The notes under the pieces are model-generated. The model did no database searches. It was not told where the DNA came from and saw nothing but the letters and a program-made list of their open reading frames with translations. Shown piece by piece: positions 32,459 to 41,954 of a DNA stretch of 64,000 nt; position 1 is the stretch's first letter, and the number at the start of each line of letters is the position of its first letter. The position numbers and the translations under genes were made by a program. The DNA lies in assembly GCA_038207155.1 (NCBI GenBank), contig JBBRAB010000020.1:1-64000 (forward strand), in the 5' to 3' direction. Source of the stretch: FEN-1139 sp038207155. GTDB lineage: Bacteria; Myxococcota_A; Polyangia; Polyangiales; Polyangiaceae.

Positions 32459-34867
32459 CTAGTCTGGCTTTCGGACTCTGACAACCTTCAACGAACGCCG
32501 ATACGCCTTGAAGCGTTCCACAGCCAGCGAAGCTTCGGGTCCGTGCTCGAGCAGATCGTTTGCCTCGGCGGGGTCCTGGTCGAGGTCGTACACGCCGAGA
32601 GCGCGACCATTGCTTGCGATAACCTTGAGTGGGCCGTCGATGTAGGCCTGCCGCTCCGCATTGAACGGACCCTCGGCCATGTCAATGAGCAGCGGGCGCG
32701 CCTGTGCGGTCAACCCGACTAGGTCCGGAACGAGCGACTGTCCACTCACGAAATCGACGCCTTCACCGCCAGGAGCGGGGGCCGCCATCAGATCGAGCAG
32801 CGTCGGGACGAGATCGATCAGACTTCGCCGAACCTTGACCTCTTGCGGCTTGAGTCCGGGCACATAGACCACTAGGGGCACCCGCACCAGCGGCTCCCAC
32901 AGCTCAAAGCCGTGACGGATCATGTGATGCTCGCCGAAGGCTTCCCCATGGTCACTCGTTACGACGATCGCGGTGCGCTTGGCCATAGGGGATTTTTCGA
33001 TGGCGTCGATGATGCGCCCAATGGCGTGATCGACGTAGGCGACTTCACCCTCATAGCGACTGCGTGGCTCGTCTCCACGCTCGAACCCCGGATGAGGCAC
33101 GTACTCGGCGTGAGGATCGGTGAAATGCGACCAGAGGTAGAAGCGCCCTGCGGTGTTTTCGGGTCGTGCCAGCTGCGCGATCAGCGCATCGGCCAGCGCA
33201 GCGCTGTTGGACGAGCGATCTCCCTCAGAATAGCCTGCGCTCGGGGAAGCCGATGAATCCACAACATCAAAGCCGCGGTGAAAGCCATAGCGCGACTGAT
33301 AGAAGTACCAGTAGCCCTGCACGCTGATGGTGCGGACTCCCGCCGAATGAAGCCGTTCTTGGACGAACAAGTCCTTCGAGAAGGCGTTAAAATGCGAGTA
33401 GTCGCGATTGGTCTCGCTCGAATGCTTGCCTATCAGAAACGGCCCGACGCTCTTGCCCGTGTAGGAGGCGGGTGAATAGGCCGCATCGAAGCGCACTCCG
33501 CGACTCGCGAGCCGAGCCAGGTTCGGCATGACATTCCGGGCTGTCCCGAGAAGCTCGGCTCGCACGGTGTCAATCGTCAAAAGTACCAGGTTGAGCTGCT
33601 TGGGCAGCGCGTCGCGAGCCTCCGCGACAGTCGCCTGGCCGCCGCCCCGTGCGGAGTCCGTCACGGCACGCGAATCGGCACCCGAGCAATCCTCATCGAT
33701 GCCATTGCCCGGAAGGTCCTCGGCGCCTGGATTTCTCGCGGCCGCACCTTCATCGCAATCGCCCCCGCCAAAAGCCGCCGAAAACCCGTCCTGATCGCGA
33801 TCCGTAACCCGCCGAGCCAGGCGCAGGCAAATGCGGGAAAGCGGTGCGTCGCGCTCAACGCCGAGCGCGACAGCGCGAGAGGCCAAGCCCCGTCCCGCCG
33901 AGCGCTGAGTCAGCGCGAGAGGCACCAGGGCCAAGGCGGCCACGATGGCTAGAGGGATCTTGCGCATGGCGGCACCGGCTCCGTAGGCGCAAAGCACCAC
34001 CAGGCCGAGCAGCGCAGGCACTCGCAGATCGAGTTCCGGACGCCGGAATACGCCGAGGACTCCCCAGAATCCAACGCCTGCGGTGGGTCCCAGTGCCACC
34101 AGCAAGGTAAACGCAAGCAGCCCTGCGGCTAGTCCGATGCCGCCCCACAGGACCGGAGATGGCGGTCGACTGCGAAGTCGTACCCCGACGTAGCGCGCAA
34201 GTCCGAGCACGAGGCTGCTCAGGACGAAGGTCAGTCCCACGGTCGCCAGCACCAAAGCAAATCCAATCACGCCTGCCGGGGCTTCATGCGACAGGAGCCT
34301 TAGGGCCGTGCGGGACTCCACTAACAACCACAGAACGACAAGCAGAGGCGTCACTGCCAGTATTACCGAGAGCCGAGCCCGTCTGCGCGGGTCGAGCGGT
34401 GACAGCCAATTCGCGAGACTGCGGGGCGCTGGACTCGCGTCGGGATGGAGCAGCACGGAAGCAAAACCCGTGGCAGCGCCAAGCAGCACGCCAAGCGGAG
34501 CGCTCAGTCCAGCGCAAGCCAGCCAGGTCCGGAGCAGGTCTGCCGCCGGACTCGCGGAATGCACTTGGAAGGCTTCGTAGAGCGCCGCTGCGAGCGCCGC
34601 CAGCGCGCCTCCCGCGGCGCCGCGCAGAACGCGCCGCATCCCGCGAGAGCTGCGTGGACTGCTGGGCGTGAGTTCGGGTCCCACGATGGTGCGAGTAACC
34701 GGCTCAGGGGTAGCGGTTTCGACTTCCTTGACGGTCGCAACCAGCGCACTGACTCCCGTTGGCGTCAAACTGCCAGGCGGCACCTCGAGCGCACTGTCAG
34801 AGACGGGACTGTGACGCTCGCCGCCGAGCGGAGGAGGGTCGGGCGGAGATTCGGGCTGGTCGGACAT
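32459..34867 (-). CDS. Membrane sulfatase-fold (alkaline-phosphatase superfamily) hydrolase with calcium motif
   Basis: 802 residues. An N-terminal soluble part and about seven membrane helices (about 80-330) are followed by a MopE-like calcium-binding motif (DRDQDGFSAAFGGGDCDE and NGIDEDCSGAD) and a sulfatase-fold domain (about 425-780) with LVLLTIDTVRAE (metal Asp pair) and VTSDHGEAFGEH. The nucleophile region reads YSPASYTGKS, not the C/S-x-P-x-R formylglycine motif, so Ser or Thr may be the nucleophile, as in LtaS-like phospho-transferases. It may modify surface glycans or lipids. It is the last gene of a minus-strand run beginning with thrB, 112 bases after xerC. Confidence 0.85.
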   Translation of the reverse strand: MSDQPESPPDPPPLGGERHSPVSDSALEVPPGSLTPTGVSALVATVKEVETATPEPVTRTIVGPELTPSSPRSSRGMRRVLRGAAGGALAALAAALYEAFQVHSASPAADLLRTWLACAGLSAPLGVLLGAATGFASVLLHPDASPAPRSLANWLSPLDPRRRARLSVILAVTPLLVVLWLLVESRTALRLLSHEAPAGVIGFALVLATVGLTFVLSSLVLGLARYVGVRLRSRPPSPVLWGGIGLAAGLLAFTLLVALGPTAGVGFWGVLGVFRRPELDLRVPALLGLVVLCAYGAGAAMRKIPLAIVAALALVPLALTQRSAGRGLASRAVALGVERDAPLSRICLRLARRVTDRDQDGFSAAFGGGDCDEGAAARNPGAEDLPGNGIDEDCSGADSRAVTDSARGGGQATVAEARDALPKQLNLVLLTIDTVRAELLGTARNVMPNLARLASRGVRFDAAYSPASYTGKSVGPFLIGKHSSETNRDYSHFNAFSKDLFVQERLHSAGVRTISVQGYWYFYQSRYGFHRGFDVVDSSASPSAGYSEGDRSSNSAALADALIAQLARPENTAGRFYLWSHFTDPHAEYVPHPGFERGDEPRSRYEGEVAYVDHAIGRIIDAIEKSPMAKRTAIVVTSDHGEAFGEHHMIRHGFELWEPLVRVPLVVYVPGLKPQEVKVRRSLIDLVPTLLDLMAAPAPGGEGVDFVSGQSLVPDLVGLTAQARPLLIDMAEGPFNAERQAYIDGPLKVIASNGRALGVYDLDQDPAEANDLLEHGPEASLAVERFKAYRRSLKVVRVRKPD

Positions 34868-34979
34868 GATGAGCTGTCAGAGGCATTGCCAACACGCCGC
34901 AGGGTAGAGGCAACGGGGGCTGCTGAGCGGTCTAAATCAGCGGCGGCGCCCCTGCAACTAGCCAATCCTCACGTCCCCA

Positions 34980-36008
34980 TCATTTCGGCCGCAATTCCCG
35001 CTTGGGTCGCCCCGGACGGTCCGCCAAAACCCCTGGTCCAACCTGCGCTCGCGTGGTCGGCGCGGGCCCCGCCAAGGGGTGAGCTGCGTCATAGACGCGG
35101 ACAAGCTGGTCGAGCGTCACATGGGTGTACCGCTGCGTGGTCTGAAGACTGGAGTGACCCAGCATCTCCTGGATCACGCGCAGATCAGCGCCGGCCTCGA
35201 GCATGTGCGTCGCACAAGAGTGTCGCAGTGCATGGGGGTGAAGGTCGGCTCGCCCCGCCCCCTGACCACCCCAGCGGGACACCAACTGCTGAATCCAGCG
35301 CACCGACAGGCGGCGCCCGTAGCGGTTGAGCAGTAGCGCTTCCCGCTGCTCTGCGAGCTCAGTAACACTCGGAGCCGCCCGACGCGCCGCCAGGTATTCG
35401 TCGAGCGCCATTAGGGTCTTTGAACCGAGCGGAACGAGGCGCTCCTTTCGCCCCTTTCCGCGAACCCTCAGCTCGCCGCGCTCAAGATCGAAATCCGTCA
35501 GATTGGCCCCAGCCAGCTCATTCACACGTAGCCCACTGCCATAGAGCAACTCAAGCGCCACGCGATCGCGCAGAGCTTCCCGCAGTTCTGGCTCATTGCC
35601 GGGAGCATCGACCACCGCCGCAGCCATTTCTTGGTTGAGGAACTGTGGAAGCGAGCGACGCAGTTTCGGACTCACCAGGAGCGTCGCGGGATTGTCACTG
35701 AGCCCCTCCCGCCGCTCAAGAAAACGGAAAAATCCGCGAATCGCTGAGACTTTCCGGGCCAGCGTGGTTGCCGTCGCGTCCTTGGCGACCTCGCCGAGGA
35801 AACGCCGAAGCGCGATACGAGTCACCTCCTCGGGTCGCAGCAGTTGTCCCGACTGGCGTCGAACCGAGGCCCCGAGCTGCGCAATGTCGCGACCATAGGC
35901 CTCGACGGTGTGCCCCGAGAGCCGTCGCTCGGCGGACAGGTGAGTGACGAAGCGCTCGCGCGCTTGTTCGAACGCGTCGTTTGGGAGCACCGTCGAGGAC
36001 GCGGTCAT
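34980..36008 (-). CDS. Tyrosine recombinase XerC/XerD
   Basis: 342 residues. The N-terminal SAM-like DNA-binding domain (HLSAERRLSGHTVEAYGRD) and the catalytic domain are complete: R161, K185, H259, R262 (HPHALRHS), H285 (GHSS) and Tyr294 (QRYTHV). The C-terminal tail after the Tyr is about 45 residues and basic. It matches XerC more than phage integrases in length and in RYTHV. No second recombinase and no obvious target site are in the window. It resolves chromosome dimers at dif if it is the housekeeping enzyme. Confidence 0.88.
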   Translation of the reverse strand: MTASSTVLPNDAFEQARERFVTHLSAERRLSGHTVEAYGRDIAQLGASVRRQSGQLLRPEEVTRIALRRFLGEVAKDATATTLARKVSAIRGFFRFLERREGLSDNPATLLVSPKLRRSLPQFLNQEMAAAVVDAPGNEPELREALRDRVALELLYGSGLRVNELAGANLTDFDLERGELRVRGKGRKERLVPLGSKTLMALDEYLAARRAAPSVTELAEQREALLLNRYGRRLSVRWIQQLVSRWGGQGAGRADLHPHALRHSCATHMLEAGADLRVIQEMLGHSSLQTTQRYTHVTLDQLVRVYDAAHPLAGPAPTTRAQVGPGVLADRPGRPKRELRPK

Positions 36009-36020
36009 CTTTCTACTGTC

Positions 36021-36650
36021 TTAGCGAATCCAGCCGCCAATGGCCCAGAACAAGGCACCGGCAACCCCAAGTGCAGCTGCCCAGCGCCAGCTTCGAGCGA
36101 CCTCCGGGGGCCTGCGACGCCCCCAAGCCAGGGCACTGGCGCCCAGCAGGAGCAGGGTCCCCAGACCCCAGCACAGTCGCCGAGTCTTACTCGGAACAGC
36201 CCCAACCGGTCCGCCCGGAACCGGCGCACGAGGTCCGCGCAAACTGCTCGCTTCCGTCGAGGCAAGCGCTTTGAGTCGTTCCTCAGCGCGTCGCTGCCGC
36301 GGACTCGGCCCGCCCAGACGCCAGCCTTCGCTCTCAGCCGCGAGCAGCGCTCCCCACGCGAGCTGAGCGACCGCAACCTGGCCGGAACCTTCGGCGCCAG
36401 TCGCGATCGCCTCCAGGCGACCTCGGGCCCGGCTCGGGATTTCGAGAAACGGAGCGTCGAACAAGGCGGCCTCACGCGCAAATCCCACGGCGGTGCGCAG
36501 ATCGCCTTTGTCAAAAGCGACGTCGCTGCGCGCCATCGACTGGTCACCAGCGCGCTTGATGTGAAGCACTAGTGCACCGGCGAGAGCGACGGCAACCATC
36601 AGTCCCCCTAGTCCGGTGAGGATTCTCGGCAGCGCAGAGCGCAGCTTCAT
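36021..36650 (-). CDS. Small membrane protein, unknown function
   Basis: 209 residues from the ATG at 36650, which overlaps the permease stop (ATGA). One N-terminal membrane helix (ILTGLGGLMVAVALAGALVLHI), a helical soluble part with TPR-like spacing (SDVAFDKGDLRTAVGFAREAALFDAP), and two C-terminal helices (LCWGLGTLLLLGASALAWG and AAALGVAGALFWAIGGW). Tight coupling suggests a partner of the ABC-2 permease, perhaps an accessory membrane part. Confidence 0.7.
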   Translation of the reverse strand: MKLRSALPRILTGLGGLMVAVALAGALVLHIKRAGDQSMARSDVAFDKGDLRTAVGFAREAALFDAPFLEIPSRARGRLEAIATGAEGSGQVAVAQLAWGALLAAESEGWRLGGPSPRQRRAEERLKALASTEASSLRGPRAPVPGGPVGAVPSKTRRLCWGLGTLLLLGASALAWGRRRPPEVARSWRWAAALGVAGALFWAIGGWIR

Positions 36651-37579
36651 ACGAAGTCTCGTCGCCGAAAGAGCCATGATGCCAGAGCGAGTAGCGCCAA
36701 GGCCCAACCGAAGGCGTGCAGTCCGCAGCGCAGCACGTACGACGCCAGCGACTGCCCTAGGACCTCGCCGGTGAGCAGCGGCCGGGAAGGTACGTACAGC
36801 ATCAGATTTGGAACGACGCGACCAATCAAAGCGGCAAGCTGAGTTAACCCAGCCCCGAACACCCGCGGCGGCAGGTGGGCCAGACTATCGGCGCTGCGCC
36901 CCACCACGACCACGCCGACGGTGAACAGGGACGACAGGAAAGGCGACGAAAACGAGGCAAAAACCAGACCCACTGCCGTCACGATGCCGACCTCGAACAA
37001 CGTCAGCAGCGCCGAGACGGACAGCACTCGTCGGTCGTCAGGAGCCGTCGTTGCAAGCAGGTAGCCCAGGGCAAACATGCCGAGCGCCCAAGGGATTGGT
37101 AGCATCGTTCGCCAGGATTTTTTGGCCACGGCAGCCACCAGCGTAACGAGAGTGCCGAGCGCCCCCAGGAGCAACACGGTCATCCAGCTGCGGCCAGACT
37201 CGAGCGCCTCGGCCATCATCAACACGCCGGTGTCGGCGGCAATAAATACGGCCACGACAAGACAGGTCCCCAAGTACTTTCCCACCAGGTACTCCCAGCG
37301 CCGAATGGGTCGCGCCAGGATCGGAAAGATCGTCTTGTGTTCCAGCTCGCGGTAAAGAGAAGTGCCCGAGATCACGACCGCCGTCACGAGCGCGTAAAAC
37401 GAGACAGAGGCAGCCCCGAGATCGCTAACGACCCGTAGCGTGTCGCGGAAGGCGTACGCACCGACCACCAAAGCGTAGCCCGCCGTCAAGAGCGCGAGCG
37501 CAAACAGTCCGTGCAGCAGGCGCGCGCGCACCGACTCTCGGTACTGATTGAGCGTTATCGCGAGAATTCGGCTGAGCAT
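36647..37579 (-). CDS. ABC-2 type transporter permease
   Basis: 310 residues from the ATG at 37579, with about six membrane helices. The start ILAITLNQYRESVRARLL and LYRELEHKTIFPILARPIRRWEYLVGKYLGTC resemble NosY-like ABC-2 permeases, where the latter is the loop before the second pair of helices. No ATPase gene is adjacent. The only solitary ATPase in the window is at 5823-6761. It sits between thrB and a coupled small membrane protein. Confidence 0.85.
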   Translation of the reverse strand: MLSRILAITLNQYRESVRARLLHGLFALALLTAGYALVVGAYAFRDTLRVVSDLGAASVSFYALVTAVVISGTSLYRELEHKTIFPILARPIRRWEYLVGKYLGTCLVVAVFIAADTGVLMMAEALESGRSWMTVLLLGALGTLVTLVAAVAKKSWRTMLPIPWALGMFALGYLLATTAPDDRRVLSVSALLTLFEVGIVTAVGLVFASFSSPFLSSLFTVGVVVVGRSADSLAHLPPRVFGAGLTQLAALIGRVVPNLMLYVPSRPLLTGEVLGQSLASYVLRCGLHAFGWALALLALASWLFRRRDFV

Positions 37580-37610
37580 GGCGTGACCTGAGACATAGCG
37601 ACAAACCTCG

Positions 37611-38591
37611 CTAGCTTGCAACTGGCACTGAGCGGCGGGCTAGCGCCCGCGCCAAGTCCCCCTGCTCCACGGCCCCGAGCCGCTGGAGAAACCGTCGGTA
37701 ATCTCGGCGCGGCGTCTGCCCGGGACCCACTCTCAGGCTGAAGTCGGTCAGACGCGTCGTCGCAAAGCGGAGGCACGCGATGGCCGCCTCAGCCGTTAGC
37801 CCCTCCAGTTCCGCCTCACTCAGTGGTCGCCAGCGCTCGTAGCCCGCGAGCATCGCTTGAACCAAATCTATTTCGAGCGACTCAGAGAAACACCAAGCGA
37901 GCATGGTAACCGCCAAGTCGAACGCGAACGGACCCGTGGAGGCACTCTCGAAATCCAGCAAAGCCGTGAGCTGATCCGCGTGCCACAGCACATTGTCGCG
38001 AAAGAGATCCCCGTGGCAGATCCCAACTGAAAGCTTGGCATCGCGCCGCGGCCCCCAATGCGCCAACCCTTGTCGAATCTGCGTGACACCCTCGAGCAGC
38101 TCTACTCGCCCGGAACCCTCCACGATTGATAGGCGTCGGTGCAGATCCTCGAGCTGAAAACGCCCCTGCCCGAGCGGCGTGACTCGCCCCGAATGCGCGT
38201 GCACTCGACCGAGTGCGTCACCCACTCCAAAACAGGCCTGCCGAGTCACCTCTGCTTGCCGCAAGTATGTGCCGGGCGTCCAAGCGAAGACAGCCACTGG
38301 CTTACCTGCAAACGTGCTGGTCCAACTGCCCGTATCCAAGCGTCGCAACGGCGGCGGGGTGGGAACACCACAAGTTGCCAGCTCCGTTACGAGGGTGAGT
38401 TCCCCGATCGCTCCACACTCATCCTGCTCTTCGTAGATGCGGAGAAAGCGATACGAACCATCCCCGAGCATGAGTCGGAAGTTTGAATTCACGCTACCGG
38501 CCGCCAGCGCCTCAAGCGACTCAAGTTCGAGTCCATACGCGCCAACCAAACGGCGTGCTTCCTCCAGAGGAAACGGGGTAATGATGGCCAT
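37611..38591 (-). CDS. thrB: Homoserine kinase type II-like (APH-fold) kinase
   Basis: 326 residues from the ATG at 38591. The APH-fold kinase loop is GICHGDLFRDNVLW (catalytic Asp in HGD), with LLDFESASTGPFAFDLAVTML as the metal-binding DFE-like region. The N-terminal AGSVNSNF and C-terminal RRDYRRFLQRL fit the type II homoserine kinases (ThrB-like, PRK05231-like). It would phosphorylate homoserine for threonine synthesis. Other APH-fold kinases (choline or SrkA-like) cannot be excluded. No threonine gene is next to it. It heads the run to the permease (31-base gap). Confidence 0.7.
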   Translation of the reverse strand: MAIITPFPLEEARRLVGAYGLELESLEALAAGSVNSNFRLMLGDGSYRFLRIYEEQDECGAIGELTLVTELATCGVPTPPPLRRLDTGSWTSTFAGKPVAVFAWTPGTYLRQAEVTRQACFGVGDALGRVHAHSGRVTPLGQGRFQLEDLHRRLSIVEGSGRVELLEGVTQIRQGLAHWGPRRDAKLSVGICHGDLFRDNVLWHADQLTALLDFESASTGPFAFDLAVTMLAWCFSESLEIDLVQAMLAGYERWRPLSEAELEGLTAEAAIACLRFATTRLTDFSLRVGPGQTPRRDYRRFLQRLGAVEQGDLARALARRSVPVAS

Positions 38592-38819
38592 CGGGGTGGG
38601 AATATGCACCAACGCCAGCGCTAGGCGAGCAGATCACCCCGGGCAGCAACGCAAATCTGGCGGCCCGTTGGCCGCCCTAATCAGAGAGCCCCAATTTCCA
38701 GGGATCCCAAGGTCCCCGACGACCTTGCTTTCGCTGCTGGGGTCATCCGGCAAGCCCGCTGAGCGCGCGTGCTACTCTCGTTGGCGCGATACGCGATTCC
38801 GGAACGAGTTCAATACCCG

Positions 38820-40553
38820 ATGACAGAGGTTTACGGCAATACGACGGGGCTCGCCCCGCAGGCTCTCAGCACACTCGAACGAATCTACCGCCGCCGGGTT
38901 CCCGCCGACCGGATCGCAACGCCCGAACTGATGCGTAGCCTTGCCGATGCCTCACGCGAGTCGAAGCGTCAGGTCGGGGCGCTGGTGCATCGTTCCGGCG
39001 AAGTCGACGTCGTGATCGTCGGCGATGCGACCGGCTTGATGCTCCCGGACATCGGTCGCCTGCGCGCGGCCGAGGGCCGCTTTCGCGGACTGCGACTGAT
39101 TCACACCCACCTCTACAACGAGGCGCTTACCCGGGACGACCTCACCGATTTGACGCGGCTGAGACTTGATCTGGTCGCCGCCGTCATCCTCGCACCCGAT
39201 GGCGAACCGCGCGCCCTGACTTGGGCCTACAACACCCCCGCGCGCGGACCCAAGGACCTCCCGTACCGCATCGAGGGACCGCTCCCCTGGCACACGCAGC
39301 AGCCTGACTTTGGCGCGATGATCGCTGCGCTCGAGCAGGAATTCGCCAGAGAGAGCCGAACGCGCGACGTCCGCGGAAAGGACGGCCGCGCGATTCTCGT
39401 TCACGTCGCCGAGAAACGGGCGGGCGCTGCGCGCCGCGCCGAAGCGCGGCTCACCGAGCTTGCGAGCTTGGCCGACACGGCGGGCGTCGCGGTCGTCGAC
39501 CAGATCATTCAGCTCAGAGAGCGCCTCGATCCCAAGTTCCTGGTCGGTCGGGGCAAACTCGAGGAACTGGTGCTGCGCGCCATTGAACTCGACGTCGAGA
39601 CCCTGATTTTTGATTGCGATCTCACGCCTGGACAGGTCAATGGCATCTCTAGCCACACCGACCTTCGCATTATCGATCGCACCCAATTGATCCTGGATAT
39701 CTTCGCGCAGCGCGCCGAGACCCGTGACGGTAAGCTCCAGGTGGAGCTCGCACAGCTGCGCTACGCCTTGCCGCGCCTGGATCTGCGCGATGACGCCCTG
39801 AGTCGGCTGTCGGGAGGCATTGGCGGACGTGGTCCGGGTGAAACCAAGCTCGAGATTGGCCGTCGCAGGGCGCGTGAACGGCTTTCTCGGCTTGAGAAGG
39901 ACCTGAAGCAACTGCAGAAACAACGCGCGCAGCGTCGCAGTCGCAGAGTCCGTTCCGATCTACCGGTCGTGGCAATTGTCGGCTACACGAACGCCGGCAA
40001 GAGCACGTTGCTCAACACCCTGACGCAGTCAGACGTGCTGGCTGAAAATCGACTGTTTGCCACCTTGGACACGCGCGTCCGACGCCTTGAGCTCGTCGAC
40101 GGACGAGCCATCATGGTCGCCGATACGGTGGGATTCATTCGCGAGATGCCGAAGGATCTGTTCACCGCATTTCGGGCCACCTTCGAGGAAGCCGCGGACG
40201 CCGACTTACTGCTGGAAGTCATTGATGCCTCGGACCCAGAGCATGCCGAGCACATGCAGGCCACAGCGGCACTGCTCGACAAGCTGGATCTCGGTGAACG
40301 ACCGAGATTGACCGTCATGAACAAGGTCGACCGCCTCGATCCCGTCGAGCTCGCGGCACTCCAAACCGAGCCCCAAGTCGTCACGATCTCGGCCAATGAC
40401 CATAACTCAACGCGAAACCTGATCTCGCGCATGGTCACCGAGCTTGAGCGTCTCGGTCGTCTGGTCCGCCCTGTTGAAGTGGTGCAAGCTCCAGTCGACC
40501 TCGACGAACCTGAGCGTGAGCACGACCTAGACCTCGCAGCAGACACGGTCTAA
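38820..40553 (+). CDS. hflX: GTPase HflX
   Basis: 577 residues from the ATG at 38820. The N-terminal HflX domain (VVDQIIQLRERLDPKFLVGRGK, LTPGQVNGI) and the helical linker (GPGETKLEIGRRR) are typical. The G domain has GYTNAGKST (G1), DTVGFI (G3) and NKVD (G4). HflX splits stalled ribosomes and helps under stress. The N-terminus is longer than E. coli HflX by about 150 residues, an extension seen in many deltaproteobacteria. It converges with fabH across a hairpin. Confidence 0.95.
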   Translation: MTEVYGNTTGLAPQALSTLERIYRRRVPADRIATPELMRSLADASRESKRQVGALVHRSGEVDVVIVGDATGLMLPDIGRLRAAEGRFRGLRLIHTHLYNEALTRDDLTDLTRLRLDLVAAVILAPDGEPRALTWAYNTPARGPKDLPYRIEGPLPWHTQQPDFGAMIAALEQEFARESRTRDVRGKDGRAILVHVAEKRAGAARRAEARLTELASLADTAGVAVVDQIIQLRERLDPKFLVGRGKLEELVLRAIELDVETLIFDCDLTPGQVNGISSHTDLRIIDRTQLILDIFAQRAETRDGKLQVELAQLRYALPRLDLRDDALSRLSGGIGGRGPGETKLEIGRRRARERLSRLEKDLKQLQKQRAQRRSRRVRSDLPVVAIVGYTNAGKSTLLNTLTQSDVLAENRLFATLDTRVRRLELVDGRAIMVADTVGFIREMPKDLFTAFRATFEEAADADLLLEVIDASDPEHAEHMQATAALLDKLDLGERPRLTVMNKVDRLDPVELAALQTEPQVVTISANDHNSTRNLISRMVTELERLGRLVRPVEVVQAPVDLDEPEREHDLDLAADTV

Positions 40554-40571
40554 GCCCTCGCTCCAAATCGA

Positions 40572-40603
40572 CAAAGCCCTCGGCGACCGGGCCAAGGGCT
40601 TTG
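40572..40603. terminator. Bidirectional hairpin between hflX and fabH
   Basis: CAAAGCCCT pairs with AGGGCTTTG (9 pairs) around a 14-base loop. It follows the hflX stop by 18 bases and precedes the fabH stop on the other strand. The stem ends in A/T pairs on both sides, which gives short U-rich ends in either direction. Confidence 0.75.
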
Positions 40604-40651
40604 CGTTCAAGATTCAAGCATGAGCGCTCACCGCCCGCGACGGCCGGCGCC

Positions 40652-41704
40652 TTAGACGCGCATGATCATCGAGCCCCAGTGGAGCCCCGCCGCCAGAGCG
40701 AAGACGCAAAGCAACTGACCCGGCTTGATTCGCCCATCCTTGCGCATCTCGTCAAATAGGATCGGGATGGTGGCCGTCGAGGTATTCCCGTAGCGCTCAA
40801 TGTTGCCAGGAACCTTGGCGGGATCCAACTTCAGCTTGTCGCGAACGGCCTCATTGATCCGGGCATTAGCCTGATGGGCTACGAACCAATCGACCTCGTC
40901 GAGCGTCACGCCAGCCTTATCGCACACGGAACGAATCGACGCGGGCAGCTTGGTCACGGCGTGCTTATAGACCTCCTTGCCCTCCATGTACGGCAGGTGC
41001 ATTTCCTTGGCGAGCACCTCTTCGTTGATGAACGGCCGCGTCCGGAAACCAATCGGGAAAAGCAGCTGCTCGACGTACCGCCCATCGGTGTGCAGATCGA
41101 CGGCGCGAATCCCCACGTCCGGATCCTCTGAGCGTTCAACGACAAACGCACCAGCGCCATCGCCGAAAATGACCGCAAACCCGCGGTGCCGCGTGGCGCG
41201 ATCCCAGTCCTCAGCCGACGGCTTGCGATCGGTCGTCCCCTCAAGGATGTCCCAATCACGCCAGGGCATGAAGCCTGCGTGAGCCTCGGCACCGACGACC
41301 AGCACGCACTTGGCGACCCCGGTTTCGAGCAGAGACTGCACCATCTGCAGACTGAAGAGGTGCGCGGTGCACTGCTGACGGACGTCGAGCGCCGGTACGC
41401 CGGGGCAACCAAGCTTGGCCCCAAGTAGGGCTCCTGAACCCGGAAAGAAATGATCCGGGGTCATCGTGTTGAACACGATGTAGTCCACATCCTCAGGTCG
41501 CTTGCCAGCGTCAGCCAGTGCGATCCGAGCTGCTTCCAGGGCCAGGTCCGAGGCACCGACGCCCTCGGGGCAGTAGTGGCGTTGGAGGATCCCGGTTCGC
41601 TGCTGAACCCACTCGTCCGAGGTGTCCATGACGCGGGCGAGGTCGTGATTCGTGTACGGCCGACCCGGCAGATATCGACCGCTTCCAGTGATCTTCAAAC
41701 CCAT
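40652..41704 (-). CDS. 3-oxoacyl-ACP synthase III family protein
   Basis: 350 residues. The catalytic Cys112 (VRQQCTAHLF), His277 (VAHQANARI) and Asn307 (ERYGNTST) of the FabH type are in place. It is about 25-30 residues longer than E. coli FabH; an insert near 145-175 (WRDWDILEGTTDRKPSAEDW) accounts for it. This insert could change acyl-chain or partner choice, so it may be a KASIII-like enzyme of a specialised pathway rather than the housekeeping initiator. No other fab genes are near. It is transcribed alone. Confidence 0.85.
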   Translation of the reverse strand: MGLKITGSGRYLPGRPYTNHDLARVMDTSDEWVQQRTGILQRHYCPEGVGASDLALEAARIALADAGKRPEDVDYIVFNTMTPDHFFPGSGALLGAKLGCPGVPALDVRQQCTAHLFSLQMVQSLLETGVAKCVLVVGAEAHAGFMPWRDWDILEGTTDRKPSAEDWDRATRHRGFAVIFGDGAGAFVVERSEDPDVGIRAVDLHTDGRYVEQLLFPIGFRTRPFINEEVLAKEMHLPYMEGKEVYKHAVTKLPASIRSVCDKAGVTLDEVDWFVAHQANARINEAVRDKLKLDPAKVPGNIERYGNTSTATIPILFDEMRKDGRIKPGQLLCVFALAAGLHWGSMIMRV

Positions 41705-41861
41705 ATCAGCTCCTAGCAGGGGCGGTGACCGTCGCGCCGGCGGGCAAACACCTTCCGGGGCGTCAATAGTCGACTCCGCTCAATTCGTCACGCGGTACGT
41801 TCAGTCCGACCAAATTCGACCAGGCGACCTATTGCGCCTTACGGTCGAACGCGTTCCTGGT

Positions 41862-41912
41862 GCCGGTCGGCCCCCCGGGCCGCGACCGGCGCCACCGGTG
41901 TCGGGTGGCGCC
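41862..41912. terminator. Two overlapping strong hairpins after typA
   Basis: First stem GCCGGTC/GACCGGC (41862-41890) with an inner GGCCC/GGGCC. Second stem GGCGCCACC/GGTGGCGCC (41888-41912), sharing three bases with the first. They lie 43-93 bases beyond the typA stop. No T-run follows. They may end the typA transcript or protect its 3' end. Confidence 0.5.
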
Positions 41913-41954
41913 GCTCACGTCACTCCCAGGTCATCGGCCCGGCGCGTTATCGGC

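Noticed and set aside
38952..39923. 323-codon minus-strand frame opposite hflX
   Set aside because: Shadow of hflX without any motif.
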